Below are positions 43,629 to 55,966 of a DNA stretch of 64,000 nucleotides, one piece after another. Position numbers and translations under genes: made by a program. Under the pieces are notes generated by a model. That model saw nothing but the letters and a program-made list of their open reading frames with translations, did not search any database and was not told the DNA's origin. Every line of letters starts with the position of its first letter. Positions within the stretch are counted from its first letter, which is position 1. The stretch is from Heloderma charlesbogerti (taxonomy: Eukaryota; Chordata; Lepidosauria; Squamata; Helodermatidae): positions 124,001-188,000 of the forward strand of contig JANEZZ010000297.1 of NCBI GenBank assembly GCA_026122225.1. The letters are read 5' to 3'.

Positions 43629-46600
43629 TGCCAACTCCTTACTGCATCTACACTCACAGACATGTATTCCTATTCCTAATCTGACTAGGTGAATTTGGTC
43701 ACCGTTGGCAGCTGGTGTGGGTACCTTAGCAGCTGAGTTCCTTTACCCTGGTGGGCACTCTGAGGCAGCAGACGGTGAGGGGTGGCTGGGCTCAGCCTAT
43801 ACCATTGCTGGCTTTCCCAAAGGGGGGTGGGAGGAGGCTATCTTTTGAACCTGGAAGCTTTGCCCCATCCAACACTGGCCAGCAGTGGTGATGGTGGGCA
43901 AGCGATGAAAAGCATGGATCAGGTAGGCATCAGACTCATTTTCCTAGAGCCATGGAGAGATTGCCCAGTGGGCCACCACCATTCCTTAAGGAATGGGTGC
44001 CCACTGTTACCCTAGTCCACCCTTGATGCAGATCCTAAGGATTAACCATTCAGTAACAGTGTGACCCTTTAGCCCCAAATTCACCATCTTCTGTCTTCCT
44101 TTGGTGGGGGAGGCAATGAACCGGCTTCAAGACAGAGATTGAAAACAGCACTCCCTGTTGCATCAGGCAATGCCCTGAGCCCATCACTGGAGCAGAATAG
44201 CTGAAGCAAGAGAATTCTATGGGAGCTGTTAACCTAGCAAAAGCATGGGGGAGACATAGAGCTCATATGCTGAGAGCTGATGTGCTGGTTCAGCAGTTGC
44301 AGCTGAATCTGCCTTGTTGGCAGTCATAGCTGGGTATTTCTCCTCACAAGTAAGCCCTTGCTCCTGAGTAGGCCCTTGCTTTAGAGTGGAGCAAAGTACC
44401 CTGAGTGAAAGGTTCTTCCTGCAGCCAAGCAGGCACTCCAACAATGGGTCTGAGTATCCTACCTGATAAAACACCATCGGCACTCTGGTGAGATGTGGGT
44501 GGTTGGAGGAGAGTCTGGAATCACAGCTGGACTGAGAACAGAGTTGATGGGGTTCTTGAGAATCTCAGAAGGGGCATCCCTGCCACAGGACCCTTCAGGT
44601 TGCCCCAGGTATTCTGTAGGAGAGGATTGTGCTGAGGAACTGTATTCTTCCTCCCCCTCCTCCTTCTCCTCCAAAGAGGTACCTAGGAGCTTGGATCAGC
44701 CAGGCAAGTATTTTACATCACTGCAGGGATGCCTGTTTGAAACACCCACTAAGGAAAAGAAATACATAGGACCTGGTTTGCTATCAAAAACATACTGTGG
44801 TCCAGATCCATCTCTCAAAATGGAACTTTAATGGAGTATCCATATTTTAGATATACCAGCACCGAGCTGTAGATCACATCCCTAATTCTATAGAATTTCC
44901 CATTTAATTTATGATGATCTAAACTTTATTTCCAGGAGGCTGACAAGCAGTAATCTTCAGGATACAATGGACAGCAGCTTGACTTTTTCTTTGCTAGCCT
45001 ACTTCATTATGCTGAACGTCTACATTAGTCCAGTCGACCATTTTCATTAAGTTTACTAATGAGATTTAAAATGTTTCTAGACCCTTGGCCCCTGTTAGCA
45101 CTCTTTTTCAGTACTAAACCCCTATAGACTAGACTTTATTTGGTTAGGGAACTCTGAGCAGGCAATCTCATTTGCATGAGCCCTGGGTTTGTTTTGCAGG
45201 GAGGGGGTGGTGGAGACCTTTAGAAAGTTGTTTGTGTTACAAGTGTTTCCCTACACAAGCAACATAAGGCTTAAAAATTAGAATTATGTGTCTAGCCTTT
45301 GTCTCAGTCAATTGTCTGATGATCAAGAAATGCTACAGCAATAACAAATATTTGAAAAATTCATTTAAAACATTATTCATTTATAGGGTGACATTATTTT
45401 CTGATTAATGCAGCAGTATGGATGGATGACTCAAAGAGAAGCAAAGTCTATTGTACTCATTTGGAGGCTCATTAAGTGACTCCATCTTTCATCGTATCCG
45501 CCCACAAACAATTCTCATACCAACAAGACAAGATCATTACCATGCAGATAAAAGGATGAGCTTGACTATGCAAATGCAACAAACGTTTTAATTAGGGTAG
45601 TGCTTTTAATATTCCCAGAAGTTTTTCAAAATGCACTCCAGTGAATGTTGAGTGTTACTGGGTGAGATCCAAAGTAAAGCCTCTGGACTAGACCCATCCC
45701 AGTATAAACTGCATTGTATTTTATCATGTGCCAGTTTGATGTTTCTTTGCCCCAAGGCCGATGCCCGTGGGCAAATGGAATAGACAGCAGCATTGGACTC
45801 ACTCTTGGGGGAAGACGGGGCAGAGAGATGTGCATGCAGACACAAGCAGAATAATGCACTGGCTGGCATATTGGTGGGACATGGCCACATGGGACCATAA
45901 AAGTCTGTTCCACCCAGCTTCAGCCCCTCTTCAGATCTTCTCAGCACCCATCCCCCCTCTCTCTCTCCCCCCCCCCTCCCTCCCTCCCTCCCTCCCTCCC
46001 TCCCTCCCTCTGGTAGGTACTAGGTGAGTTTGGTTGCTTCAGGGTTGAATAAGGTTTTTCCCCTGAACAAACCTGATTGGCAGTGGCATGCAGGGTTTTG
46101 GGTTTTTTTGCTCACAGTACACATTGATCCAGAAAGTGAGTTAATGGAGCTTGGCATAGATGGCATGCTGGTCACAATGGCAGGGCAGTGTAGCAAAGGA
46201 GATGAGCAGGTCACTCATCGCTGAGCACCCAGAGGCAACTTTGATGAAAGGGGATGACCTAGACTTGTCCTTAAAAACTGTTATATGTGGGAATGGTTAA
46301 AGGAACCCTCCTGCAGCTTGCTCAGAGCACAGATACTCATCAAGTCATGGGACGGGGGGGGGGGGAGATATTGAGTCAGGAGAGCCCCACTTAAAAATAA
46401 TAATAAATGGATGACCAGATGTAGGTGATTGCCCAGAATACACAGGTGAGGAGGAGGTAGTCAGGCAACCCCTACCTCAGTTGTCCAATAAAGTTGTGGC
46501 CTTCGTTCACACAATCCCTGTGAGTGACTCACTTCTTTCTTCCTGGTGTGAGTGCAATGATTCACATATCCTACAACTCTACTTACCTTTCCTCATACGT

Positions 46601-46705
46601 TTGCATTTGGAGGTGATGGGAAGACAGGAAAACATGTTACTCAAGACTGAGTCAGCCACACATATACATCACAATTTTTCAAGCCCACAGAACATGTGAG
46701 GGTTC
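43629..46705. other. Intergenic DNA, no gene recognised
   Basis: Mixed-composition sequence without recognisable repeats or exons. A pyrimidine tract (CTCC)n occupies 45951-46010. Frames up to 113 codons exist, with no domain resemblance. Confidence 0.4.
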
Positions 46706-46905
46706 TCAGAGCTTGGTGGTAGAGCACCTGCTCTGCATGGAGAAGGTCCATGCCAGGTTCACTATCTGGCACCTCCAGGTAGTTCTGGGAAAGAATCCTG
46801 CCAGAAATCCTGGAGAGCTGCTGACAGACAGTGTAGGAAATACTGAGGAAGATGCTCCAACAATCAGGCTCAGTATAAAGCAGCTTCCTATGTTCCCTGA
46901 TACTG
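46706..46905 (+). mobile_element. tRNA-derived SINE
   Basis: GCTTGGTGGTAGAGCACC (about 46711) is a tRNA-like A-box region and CCAGGTTCACTATC (about 46753) the B-box region; these are RNA polymerase III promoter elements. The body GGCACCTCCAGGTAG and the tail ending AGTATAAAGCAGCTTCCTAT are typical of a squamate SINE whose 3' end resembles an L2/CR1 LINE end. Confidence 0.8.
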
Positions 46906-48309
46906 GGGTTGCAGAGGTCGTTACAAATGTGCACCAATAAAATCTGGAAATAACATGACATGGATTTGTGCACATGTGTGGATTTCCTCCAGATCTTCCA
47001 GGAAAAGGGTTTCAGCAATTCATGAAGCTCCAATTTACTGAGCAGAATTCATGGTTCTATATCCCCTCCTGATTCCCCTTCCACTCTCCTCTCATACTAA
47101 CATATCTGCTTCCATACCCTTTGTATTCCATTGGTCAATTCCTAATTTCCTAATTCAGGGTGGGGAAGGATTTTTTCTAGTTTAATGTATGTATTGTACA
47201 GCCACTAGTAGTTAGGTTTTCACACAATTGTATTGGAACAATTATGTATGATGATGATGATGATAAACTACAGCTTATTCCATGGCATTGGAACGTTAGA
47301 AATAATGAGATCTCAAACCACAGTCAAATTAGTATTTTTGTTCCTATGTTTTCAGATGCATAAGATCTAACATTTATTTTAAAACCAAATGGCAACTGGG
47401 ACTTTTGGGACTGTACCTCCAGTAACACACGTGTACCAAAACTAACTTTAGGATATTGCAAAGATCTCTAAACCTAATCCAAGATGTACTAAAGAAAAAC
47501 TAAACAAAACATGGAGAACCAATGTATCAGATTAGTTGTCCAATCTATTGGACACATGGGACTATTTCAGGTTAATTAGTTCCAGGCCTGTTGCATAAGC
47601 CACCTTTCATATGGCTAATGTATTATCAGTTCCCCCCCGCTTTAAATATGTTTGATTTCCTTTTTTCCTTTCCTCCAACACAAGTCAGTGAGGAAGCAAC
47701 TATTTCTATCCGAATGCTGCCCAGTAAAATATAACTTCTATGTAACCAGATCTTGTTTAGGGATACTGTTTATCTGCAGTGTGTGTTTAGGTATCGTTAG
47801 TATAAAGCCAATGGGGTTTGCAACCCACACAGTACGATAATAGTGGTCTTCTGCATCATTTAAATATTTATGCATTGCTTCTTTGTTGAAGATCATTTAT
47901 TATTTTTGGAAGAGCAATAATAGACTCCATTTAGGCAGTAGCTAGCACACAGTGTATTCATGAGAAAGGCACAAAAATAATTATTTCATTTCACAGCAGC
48001 AGCAGGAGGTAACTGGGATGAAAAACAGGCTGAGATTATTATCAGTGGTTATCACCTGCAGTACTATCAAGTGGACTACTGTAAAGTTTAAGGAGGAACT
48101 GGTGGGCAAAGGAGATTACATACATGTTTCTGCACTAGATAGCTGCTGAAAGACTTCGCTATAAAATCATTCGCACCACCCATGAAAAAATGAAATAAAA
48201 ACCCTTTTATGCAGGCTGACATGTCACCACTCAATTATCCCTTTGTAAGGTTGCTAGCTGATCAGAAAAGGTTTGCTCTAGTGCCTAATGGGATCTCGAT
48301 CTTACAGAA
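46906..48309. other. AT-rich intergenic DNA
   Basis: No gene or repeat recognised. A short (GAT)n occurs at 47250-47265. Confidence 0.4.
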
Positions 48310-48317
48310 ATTTAGAG

Positions 48318-48777
48318 TAGGAATGTCATGGGAGTCTGAGAGGTGGGTCGAGTCCCAGATCCCCTTTGCCAAGCTGCTGCTCTTACCGGACCCAGCTCAC
48401 CAGGTCGTCACACAGTCTATGAGTGCCCAGCAACTGCTCAACCCCTCAGTGAGCCATTTTGTGAGAAAAATGGTAGTTTGGGTTTTTCCATAATTGTAAT
48501 GTTATGTAAATGGTGGCTGTAAAGGGGCCATTCACATGACATTGCAGGCATAAATGGCCCATTTATGCAACTTTACAGGCATAAATGTGTCCCCTTTACG
48601 GCTGCCAATTACACAACATTACAGTTATGGAAAAACCCAAGCTGCCATTTTGTTTTCAAAAACTGGAAGCTTGCTGAGGGTCAGGTGGCCACCAGGTACT
48701 CACTGGGCAGCTGTAGACCACATGGCAGCTCGGTAAGCTCCCAGCAGCATGGATGGAGGTGGGTCTGTCCATCCCTA
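48318..48777. mobile_element. hAT-like element with foldback core
   Basis: TAGGAATGTCATGGG ... GTCCATCCCTA, TSD ATTTAGAG (48310-48317) and ATTGAGAG (48778-48785), 460 bp. The core pairs GTTTGGGTTTTTCCATAA with its inverse and GGCTGTAAAGGGG with CCCCTTTACGGC. GGTAAGA (minus, near 48388) and GGTAAGC (plus, 48732) face outward. Confidence 0.82.
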
Positions 48778-49046
48778 ATTGAGAGGTGAAGTTTTTCTCC
48801 TGCTAATGCAGGGGTGGGGAACACAAGGCCCATGGGCCAAATCTAACTTTGCTTCCAATCTTGTTCTCCAAGGTTCCCAAGATGACCACACACCCTTCCC
48901 CAGACCCCACCCCCTTTCACACGACTGCTGATTGTTTGGTGGTATCCCAGCTTTTGTGATATCCCCCCCCCCGCCACCCATTCCAAAAGGTTTAAATCCC
49001 TCTCCTAAGGCTTCGTTACTGGCAGTAAGGGCTTTAAGCTTCAATA

Positions 49047-49500
49047 TTGTCATGCCCTACCTGGAGGAGGATTAATCTGAGGAAGAAGAGGAGTGGGACA
49101 GCCAGCACAATGGGCCCCAACCAGAGACAAAAAGGGAACAAGAGGCCTTGGCTGACAATCCTCCCCTGGAAAACATTACAGGAGCAGCCTGGCCCTTCTC
49201 AAACAGTTCCTGAATGCCCCCAAATGCTGGAAGCAGAGCCTGAGATAATCCATCCCTCTGAATGGAGAGTAGAATCAGACATGAGCAGAAAAAGAACAAG
49301 GAAAACTCACAGCATGGGGCCTCCCTTAAAAGCCAGACGCTGACCTAATTAGCCAGCTGTGCTGATTAACAACCAGCTATAAATCAGCCCCGCCAATGCT
49401 AGCTCTCTGCTGTGAACAATAGTGCCTTAACCTCAACATTACCTTCCAAGACACCAGGTCTGATAGGCTCCTAGATCCTCAGCTACCCATCTGGACAATG
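49047..49500 (+). mobile_element. LTR-like repeat with TATA-type promoter
   Basis: Begins TGTCATGCCCTACC, contains GAGTGGGACAGCCAGCAC like the minus-strand repeats at 27204 and 2041, and has a promoter-like AGCTATAAATCAGCCCCGCC near 49374. No polyadenylation signal or right boundary is clear. Probably a related solo LTR. Confidence 0.4.
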
Positions 49501-51961
49501 CTTTCAGACACCCCGCTGACTGGCATTGATTCTTGATAAGACTGATGTTTGTGACCTGACCTTTGGACTGCTGTGACCTCACCTGTGTCTGCAATGATTT
49601 TTTGGAACTCCTATACATGACCTTGGACTGAATGGGTTGCTCGGTCACTGCTTCTCCTGGGACTATCTGCACTGTGCCCAAGGCCATTGCCAGCATTGAA
49701 ACAGGACAAATATGCTGAAGTTTTTGGCCCACTCCTCTTGCCTTTGACCCACCCACCACTGGAATCCAGCCTTTAAGAGCCTCTGTGAAACTGAATTCAG
49801 CCCTTGGGCTGGAAGAGGTTTCTCACCCTTGGGTTAATGCCTACAAATTAAGCTGCTGTTAAAGCCAAACTTCAAGGGCCAGTTGAAAAGTTGGCAACCC
49901 TGCCACCTTGTTCCCTTTGCCTCCCATGCCTAGAATACCTTGTCTTGAATATTTTTACCATCGCTATTCATCAAACCACCTCCCTCCTCTCCTCCTTCAA
50001 AGTCTTCTATGTAAACTTTTCTTTTAAAAACAACAACACCCCCCCCCCAAAGAACAGAATGCATTTCTGGCTATCAATTTAGCAAATAAATATTTAGATT
50101 ATATCTACTTTGAACTCCAGCTTCAACACATTTTGAAGACTTCTTTGATGAATTGTCAGGATAAAGCGCCACCCCCACCCTCCTCCAAAGCTGGTCTATT
50201 GATCTAAGTTAGCTTCATTTTGCCATAATTACTGCTGTTATCACTAGGCCTGCCATGACCTGTTGTAGCAACTAGTTTGGAATTGGGAAGTTTGCTGTTC
50301 CTATAATAAGATGGCTGATTCAGTTTGTCTGTTCACTGAAGTTTAATTCATCTGAGTCATCTTTGATGATGATTTTGAGACCCTTTATCTAATTAATGAT
50401 TTGTGTAAACACAATTGTTCACTGCCATTGACTTGAAATTCACTCCTAATCTTCATTGATATTTGCTCTGAATAAATGTATGAATTGGACATTTGCTAAC
50501 GCTGACCTCTGATTTCCAGCAGTGAAAAATTTCTATAAATATACCTCCAGCTTAGATTGTCACTTCGCTGAAATCAAAGCTCTGCTGGATGCTGTCTGTG
50601 AAAATTAATCCCTAGATTCTCTGAAGCTGGTCAGCTTATGCCTAGAATCTGTCTTCATTTCCAATACTACTGCATCTGGGGTCTCCATATTTATAAAATC
50701 CCCTGCTTTCAGTGTTAAGATCTAGGACATTCATGCTCTCTGTCCACTTCGCAAAGCAAGAACAGCTTTGCCTCCACATCTTTGGAGGAGACAGTGATGG
50801 AGGTGTTCACCTGGTCTTATACTCCTTGGCTCAGCCCTTCATTAGGTGAAGTATTGAGATGACTGCAATTAAGTATGTATAAAGTGCCTTTCTTTTACTC
50901 CTTCTTAGGTCCAGACAGAGTCTAAAACTACCTAACTGCACCAGTGATGATCACCACTTCTGGGGTTTATCTTGCTAGTACTAACCCTAGCAAGGGAATC
51001 CCTTCCCTATCTCTGATGAAAGATTGGAGATAAGGGAAGGGATTCCCTTGTTAGTGCTTGATATGGAAAGCCTGGGGTTTCTCTTGCTAGTGTGAGAGAA
51101 ATACCTTGTGTATCTCTGATCTTTCATCAGAGAATGGAGATAGGGCAGGATGCCCCAGACAGTGCCACTGTGATTTTCTCAGCTGTGGTGATGGCAGATG
51201 CAGGAGGAGGTGGGGAGGTTAAGCTGTCCTTTAATGAGATATGGTAGTAAGAAGAAGCTTAACATCAGGAGCTGTGGAATGTCTTGAGTAAGAAACAGAT
51301 GTGGCAGGTGAACCAAATTCCTCAAGAGCCTGATCTCCACAATCTGGTAAGAGTAAGACACCATAGTTCAGTGGTATAGCACATCTGGGCTATGAACCAC
51401 AACATGTTCAGCCTCTGATATTGCTGGTTAGATATTTTCAGAAAGTCCTCTTCATGAGAGCCTGAGCTGCTTCCAGTTCAGACTGACAGTACTGGCTACA
51501 TAGATCATTGATATGATTTGGTGTCATTTGGCACTTCCTTATATCTTCATGCATGACAAGCCCAGGAATTGACTTGCTGGAAGTGGGAATGGTGAGCTCT
51601 ACACAGATCATATGACATAGGGCAAAAAAAAAAAAAAAAACACCTTGAAATTCTATACCTTTCCATTGCATTTTTTTCTCCACAGTAGTTGGTAAGATTT
51701 CATAAAATGTCCTATGCTGCTTGCATTCTGCATGGGTCAACTCCTCAAAATCTACATTTTCTAGGTGGCCTTTTGCTAATGCTCTTAATCCTAATCACAA
51801 CTGAACCCAAGTATTAAGAACACGTAATGGCATTTTCCCACATCGTTCCTTCCTTGCTCTTGCATCTTCCTCTCTCCTTCAGTTACTCACTGAAGGACTT
51901 ACATCATAGACTGTAAGCTCCTTGGGTGCAGGGGCCTGTCCACATTGTCTTTGTAAGGTGT
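49501..51961. other. Intergenic DNA with a possible SINE fragment
   Basis: Inverted and direct repeats of AGATAAGGGAAGGGATTCCC-like words at 50985-51130. 51358-51500 (TAGTTCAGTGGTATAGCAC then a degraded tail) may be a diverged SINE. An A17 run occurs at 51624-51640. No gene. Confidence 0.4.
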
Positions 51962-51969
51962 CATGTATG

Positions 51970-52950
51970 TAGAGATGGCAGAGAATTCCGCCACGGATCT
52001 TGGTGAGGCCGAATGCCAGTGCATTCAGCCCCCCCAACTCTGTGGCGGAATGGCCTGTCCCCCCGCCCCCCCCCGCGGATCTCCCCAGCACGAGACTTAC
52101 CTGGGGTGGATCTTCCGGGCGGTGGCAGCTCTGGCAGCTGGTCTTCCGACCGGCTGCCACTGCCATTTCCAGTCTTGGTAAAAAATAAAAAAAACGACGT
52201 GATAGGCTACATAAAGATTTATGTAGCCTGTCATGGCTGGGTGGGTTTTTTTTTAAAAAAAAAAACGTGATAGACTACGTAAATCTTTACATAGCCTATC
52301 ATGGCTGGGTGGGTTTAAAAAGAAAAAAACACCCGCATACGCAAATGGCGGTGGCTACGGCTGCTGCCATTTGCGTTCCTTCTTTTTGGCCGTCTTAGTC
52401 TACGTAAATATTTACATAGACTATGACAGCGAAAATAAAGGGGAACGCAAATAGCGTAGCGGGCGCTATTTGTGTCCCCTTTTGATTTGCCGTTTTAACC
52501 TACATAAAGATTTATGTAGGCTAAAACGGTGAATCAAAAAGGGACGCAAATCCCTTTTGCGCCTGCTACACTATTTGCGTTCCCTTTTATTTTCGCCGTC
52601 ATAGTCTACGTAAAGATTTACATAGATTAAGACGGCCAAAAAGAAGGAACGCAAATGGCAGTGGCAGTAGCAGCCGCCATTTGCGTATGTGGGGTTTTTT
52701 TTGGTTTTTTGTTTGTTTTATCCAGAGCCCTCCACGGCCGGAAATCTGGCTGTGGACAGCTCTGGCCTGGCTGGGCCTGTCTGGCTGCTCCACGGAGCTG
52801 CCGTGGAGCACAGCCAGCCGTTCGAGGATTCCGGGGGGGAGGAATGGAGCGCCTCCCCCCCGGTCGAGGATTCCAGGGGGAGTGACGGAATGCCTCCCCC
52901 CCCCCATCAACATAAGCCACGAACAGGTAAGTCACTTTCGTACATCCCTA
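51970..52950. mobile_element. hAT-like multi-hairpin element, full length
   Basis: TAGAGATGGCAGAG ... CGTACATCCCTA, perfect TSD CATGTATG (51962-51969 and 52951-52958), 981 bp. Hairpins in order: GATAGGCTACATAAAG (about 52199), GATAGACTACGTAAATC (52267), TAGTCTACGTAAATA (52398), TTTAACCTACATAAAG (52493), TAGTCTACGTAAAG (52603). AAATGGC palindromes lie between them. GGTAAGT faces outward at both ends (minus about 52100; plus 52927). Confidence 0.92.
52726..52926 (+). other. Exon-like cassette in hAT element right end (201 bp)
   Basis: GTTTGTTTTATCCAG gives an acceptor AG at 52724-52725 after a long T-rich tract; the donor CAG/GTAAGT is at 52927. The 201-bp segment is open from end to end in the zero phase (67 codons) and its C-terminal part reads RSRIPGGVTECLPPPINISH. 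No transcript evidence. Confidence 0.5.
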
Positions 52951-52958
52951 CATGTATG

Positions 52959-53451
52959 CTGTTGGCATGGCATAAATAATAGTAGTGAATGTTACAGCTA
53001 AAAATGACATGTCTTCTCTTTAAAAATCTAGGCTCCCTGGCCCAATGACCCAGCTTCTCCATTTCAGGCTGGTCTGTCACGTATACAAGCCAGAATTCCC
53101 CTTAATGATTCCTGTCTGTCAGGAGTAAAGAGGAAATCACACCTTTTAGATCTAGCTATCTGGATTGCTGGAACATGTTAATGGCCCATTTCCATAAGTA
53201 CTCCTTGTCTATCCATTGGCGTACCATGCCCAAAGTGTATAGCAAGTTTCCCCTGGTCACACTGATTGGTGAATTCCCTTTCCCCTGTCAGCCCCCTCCC
53301 CACTGTTTATAGCGATAAAGGACAGGCTTCCTCCTTATGTTCTTCCTCACTTATACTTTTGATAGCCCAAGGATATTTCCCGTTCATACCACATCTCTCA
53401 TTCATCCCATTTACATACATAAATGGGCCATTTACAACTGTAGCCTTCTGT
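52959..53451. other. Intergenic DNA
   Basis: No gene or repeat recognised. Confidence 0.4.
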
Positions 53452-53459
53452 ATATTGGC

Positions 53460-54414
53460 TAGGGATGTATGAAAGTGACTTACCTTTCGTGGATTATGTT
53501 GATGGTGGGGGGCAGGCGTTCCGTCCCTCCCGCCGGAATCCTGGACGGGGGAGAGGCGCTCCATTCCTTCCCCCGGAATCCTCGAACAGCTGGCTGTGCT
53601 CCATGGCAGCTCCGCGGAGCAGCCGGCCAGGCCCGCCCCGGCCAGGCCAGAGCTGTCTGCAGCTGGATTTCCAGCCGTGGAGGGCTCTGGGTAAAAAAAA
53701 ACAAAAACCACCGCATACGCAAATTTCGGCGGCTACAGCCGCCGCCATTTGCGTTCCTTCTTTTTGGCCATCTTAATCTACGTAAATCTTTACGTAGACT
53801 ATGACGGCAAAAATCAAGGGGAATGCAAATAGCATAGCGGGAGCTATTTGCGTCCCTTTTTCATTCACAGTTTTAGCCTATGTAAATCTTTACGTAGGCT
53901 AAAACAGCAAATCAAAAGGGGACGCAAATAGCGCCCACTACACTATTTGCATTCCCCTTTATTTTCGCCGTCATAGTCTAAGTAAATATTTATGTAGATT
54001 AAGAATGTAAAAAGAAGGAACGCAAAAGGCGGCGGCTGTAGCCGCCGCCATTTGCGTATGCGTTTTTTTTTAAACCCACCCCCAACCATGATAGGCTACG
54101 TAAAGATTTACGTAGCCTATCACGTCTTTTTTTTTTAAAACCTAGCCATGATAGGCTACATAAATCTTTACATAGCCTATCACGTCTTTTTTTTTCCCCC
54201 CCACAAGCCTGGAAATGGCGGCGGTGGCAGCCGGTCAGAAGACTGCCCGCCACCACCGCTGGAGCCGCCGCTGCCTGGAAGATCCGCCCCAGATAAGTCT
54301 CGTCCCAGGGGTGATCCGCGGGGGGGCAGGCCGTTCTGCCACAGATTTCAGGAGGCCAAATGCACTGGCATCTGGCCTCACCGAGATCCGTGGCGGAATT
54401 CTCTGACATCCCTA
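53460..54414. mobile_element. hAT-like multi-hairpin element, full length
   Basis: TAGGGATGTATGAAAG ... TCTCTGACATCCCTA, TSD ATATTGGC (53452-53459) and ATATTGAC (54415-54422), 955 bp. Module order mirrors 51970-52950 in the opposite orientation: cassette end first, then TCTACGTAAATC, GCCTATGTAAATC, GTCTAAGTAAATA and two GATAGGCTAC hairpins, and a CCGGTC-type arm with GATAAGT near the right end. Confidence 0.9.
53484..53686 (-). other. Exon-like cassette in hAT element left end (203 bp)
   Basis: On minus, TTTTTTTTTACCCAG precedes 53686 and the donor AAAG/GTAAGT follows 53484. The zero-phase frame is open throughout and ends SRIPAGGTERLPPTINIIHE. Homologous to 52726-52926. Confidence 0.5.
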
Positions 54415-54532
54415 ATATTGACCATTCAGAGCACCATTTAATGAAGGAGCAAATGTGCACATATCTGTGCCTGCCTTCTTTTTTCCCCTGCAAAATGGCA
54501 GGCGCAGACATCACCAGATAGGCCAGTTTGGG

Positions 54533-54922
54533 TAGGGATGCTGGAGAAATTCAAGATGGACTAAAATGAGCTTGAATTTTGAAGAATCTGACCAGTGTAA
54601 TCCACTGCAGAGCAAACCCCCCAAACAGAGTCCATGGAATTTCTGATTTTTTAAAAAAAATTCCCTGAAATATATGCATATTTATTCATAGGAGAAAATG
54701 CAAGATTCTGCTGAGGAAAAATTGAATGGAATGGGGGATAATAAGCTAAATGTTACGTACTAAGGTCAATTATGTAAATTCTTACAAAACCTCTAACGTA
54801 ATTATTTGCGTATTTTTCCACATGACAAAAAAAATAATATTCGCATCTGTCTGTGAGCAAAAAGTGCCTGACAATCCACGAAAAACAGACGGAGCAGATT
54901 TTATGCACTCCACACATCCCTA
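54533..54922 (+). mobile_element. AT-rich hAT-like element, no TSD
   Basis: TAGGGATGCTGGAG ... CACACATCCCTA; the interior includes ATATATGCATATTTATTCAT and the TTATGTAAATTCTTAC hairpin arm. Flanks AGTTTGGG and GGCCTGGA differ. Same family as 7642-8038 (inverse). Confidence 0.65.
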
Positions 54923-54932
54923 GGCCTGGAGT

Positions 54933-55037
54933 GAGTGCAGGTGGCTTGGCAAGGGGGAGTGGGGGGCACACAAGTGGGGGCAGGTGCTTGGTGGGCACCT
55001 GGAGAATTTGGATAGGGGGGGTTGCCATCCACCCCTA
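54933..55037. mobile_element. One-ended hAT-like remnant with TSD
   Basis: CCTGGAGT occurs at 54925-54932 and 55038-55045. Between them lies only a right arm (GAGTGCAGGTGGC ... CCACCCCTA) of the GC-rich type seen at 9701-10243; the left terminus is missing. Confidence 0.4.
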
Positions 55038-55045
55038 CCTGGAGT

Positions 55046-55958
55046 GTGGTGAGGGCCACATACAGGTCATGGGTTGCTCAACACTGCTTTAGTTCCTCCT
55101 TGCAACCTTCGTGAATTGCTATCCCAGAGAATCAGGTTTCACAATTGTATAGTTGTTTAGCAAAAGGATAACTAGAGATTTTTTTAACCTTTTTCATTCA
55201 AATGATTAGTGAAAACAATCAGTAGGCACTGAGAGCTCTTTGAACATTAGACCAGTCACCTACCACACTTACATTTTGTAAAATGGGGATTGTGAAGCCT
55301 TGTAAAATGGAACCATCATCATATAAACTGTTTTGTAGTTTTATCTATACCTGGTGCTATTAAAGTGTCTGCCTGAGCATAGCTGACACCTTGTGAGATA
55401 TGGCCTCTGTTCCCATCTGTGTTTTACTTCAATGTTTTCAAGCAATTTGTTGTTTAACTGGATGCAGTGGCTGTCTGTTGGTATAATTTCACTCAATTGA
55501 CTGTTGTTGTTAGGGGATCATGTTTTTACATTTTTCTTCAAAATTTTACAAGATTACATTTCAACAAGCCTGCCTTGGAAATTACCTCCCTTACTAAACC
55601 CATTTCCTCTGGAACCAGCAATCTTTGTTGCTTCTTGTCACCTGTAGCCATTGCCAGGACCTGCTCCCATCCAAACAAATGAGAAAAGTCATCATAAAAG
55701 ATTTATTTCTGGTCCCCCATTTTTTTCTTATTTATTCCTAACTTTCTGCCCATTTACCACAAGCTTCTGCACATTTCAGAAAACAGGTAGTCTTTCCTGG
55801 AGAACAAATTGTGCCATTTACTTCTGTCCTCCAAAAAAACCCTAATCGTTTAGTGGGTGAAATGTCCAGAACAATGAGGGAAACATGGTGCTGTATATTT
55901 CTAATGGAAGAAATACATCTTTAGTAAACAAGTGGTGCCCACAACAACATGTTAGAGC
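55046..55958. other. AT-rich intergenic DNA
   Basis: No gene or repeat recognised. Confidence 0.4.
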
Positions 55959-55966
55959 CTGGAGTG

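Noticed and set aside
45951..46010. Pyrimidine tract as a promoter or splice element
   Set aside because: A plain (CTCC)n microsatellite with no exon next to it.
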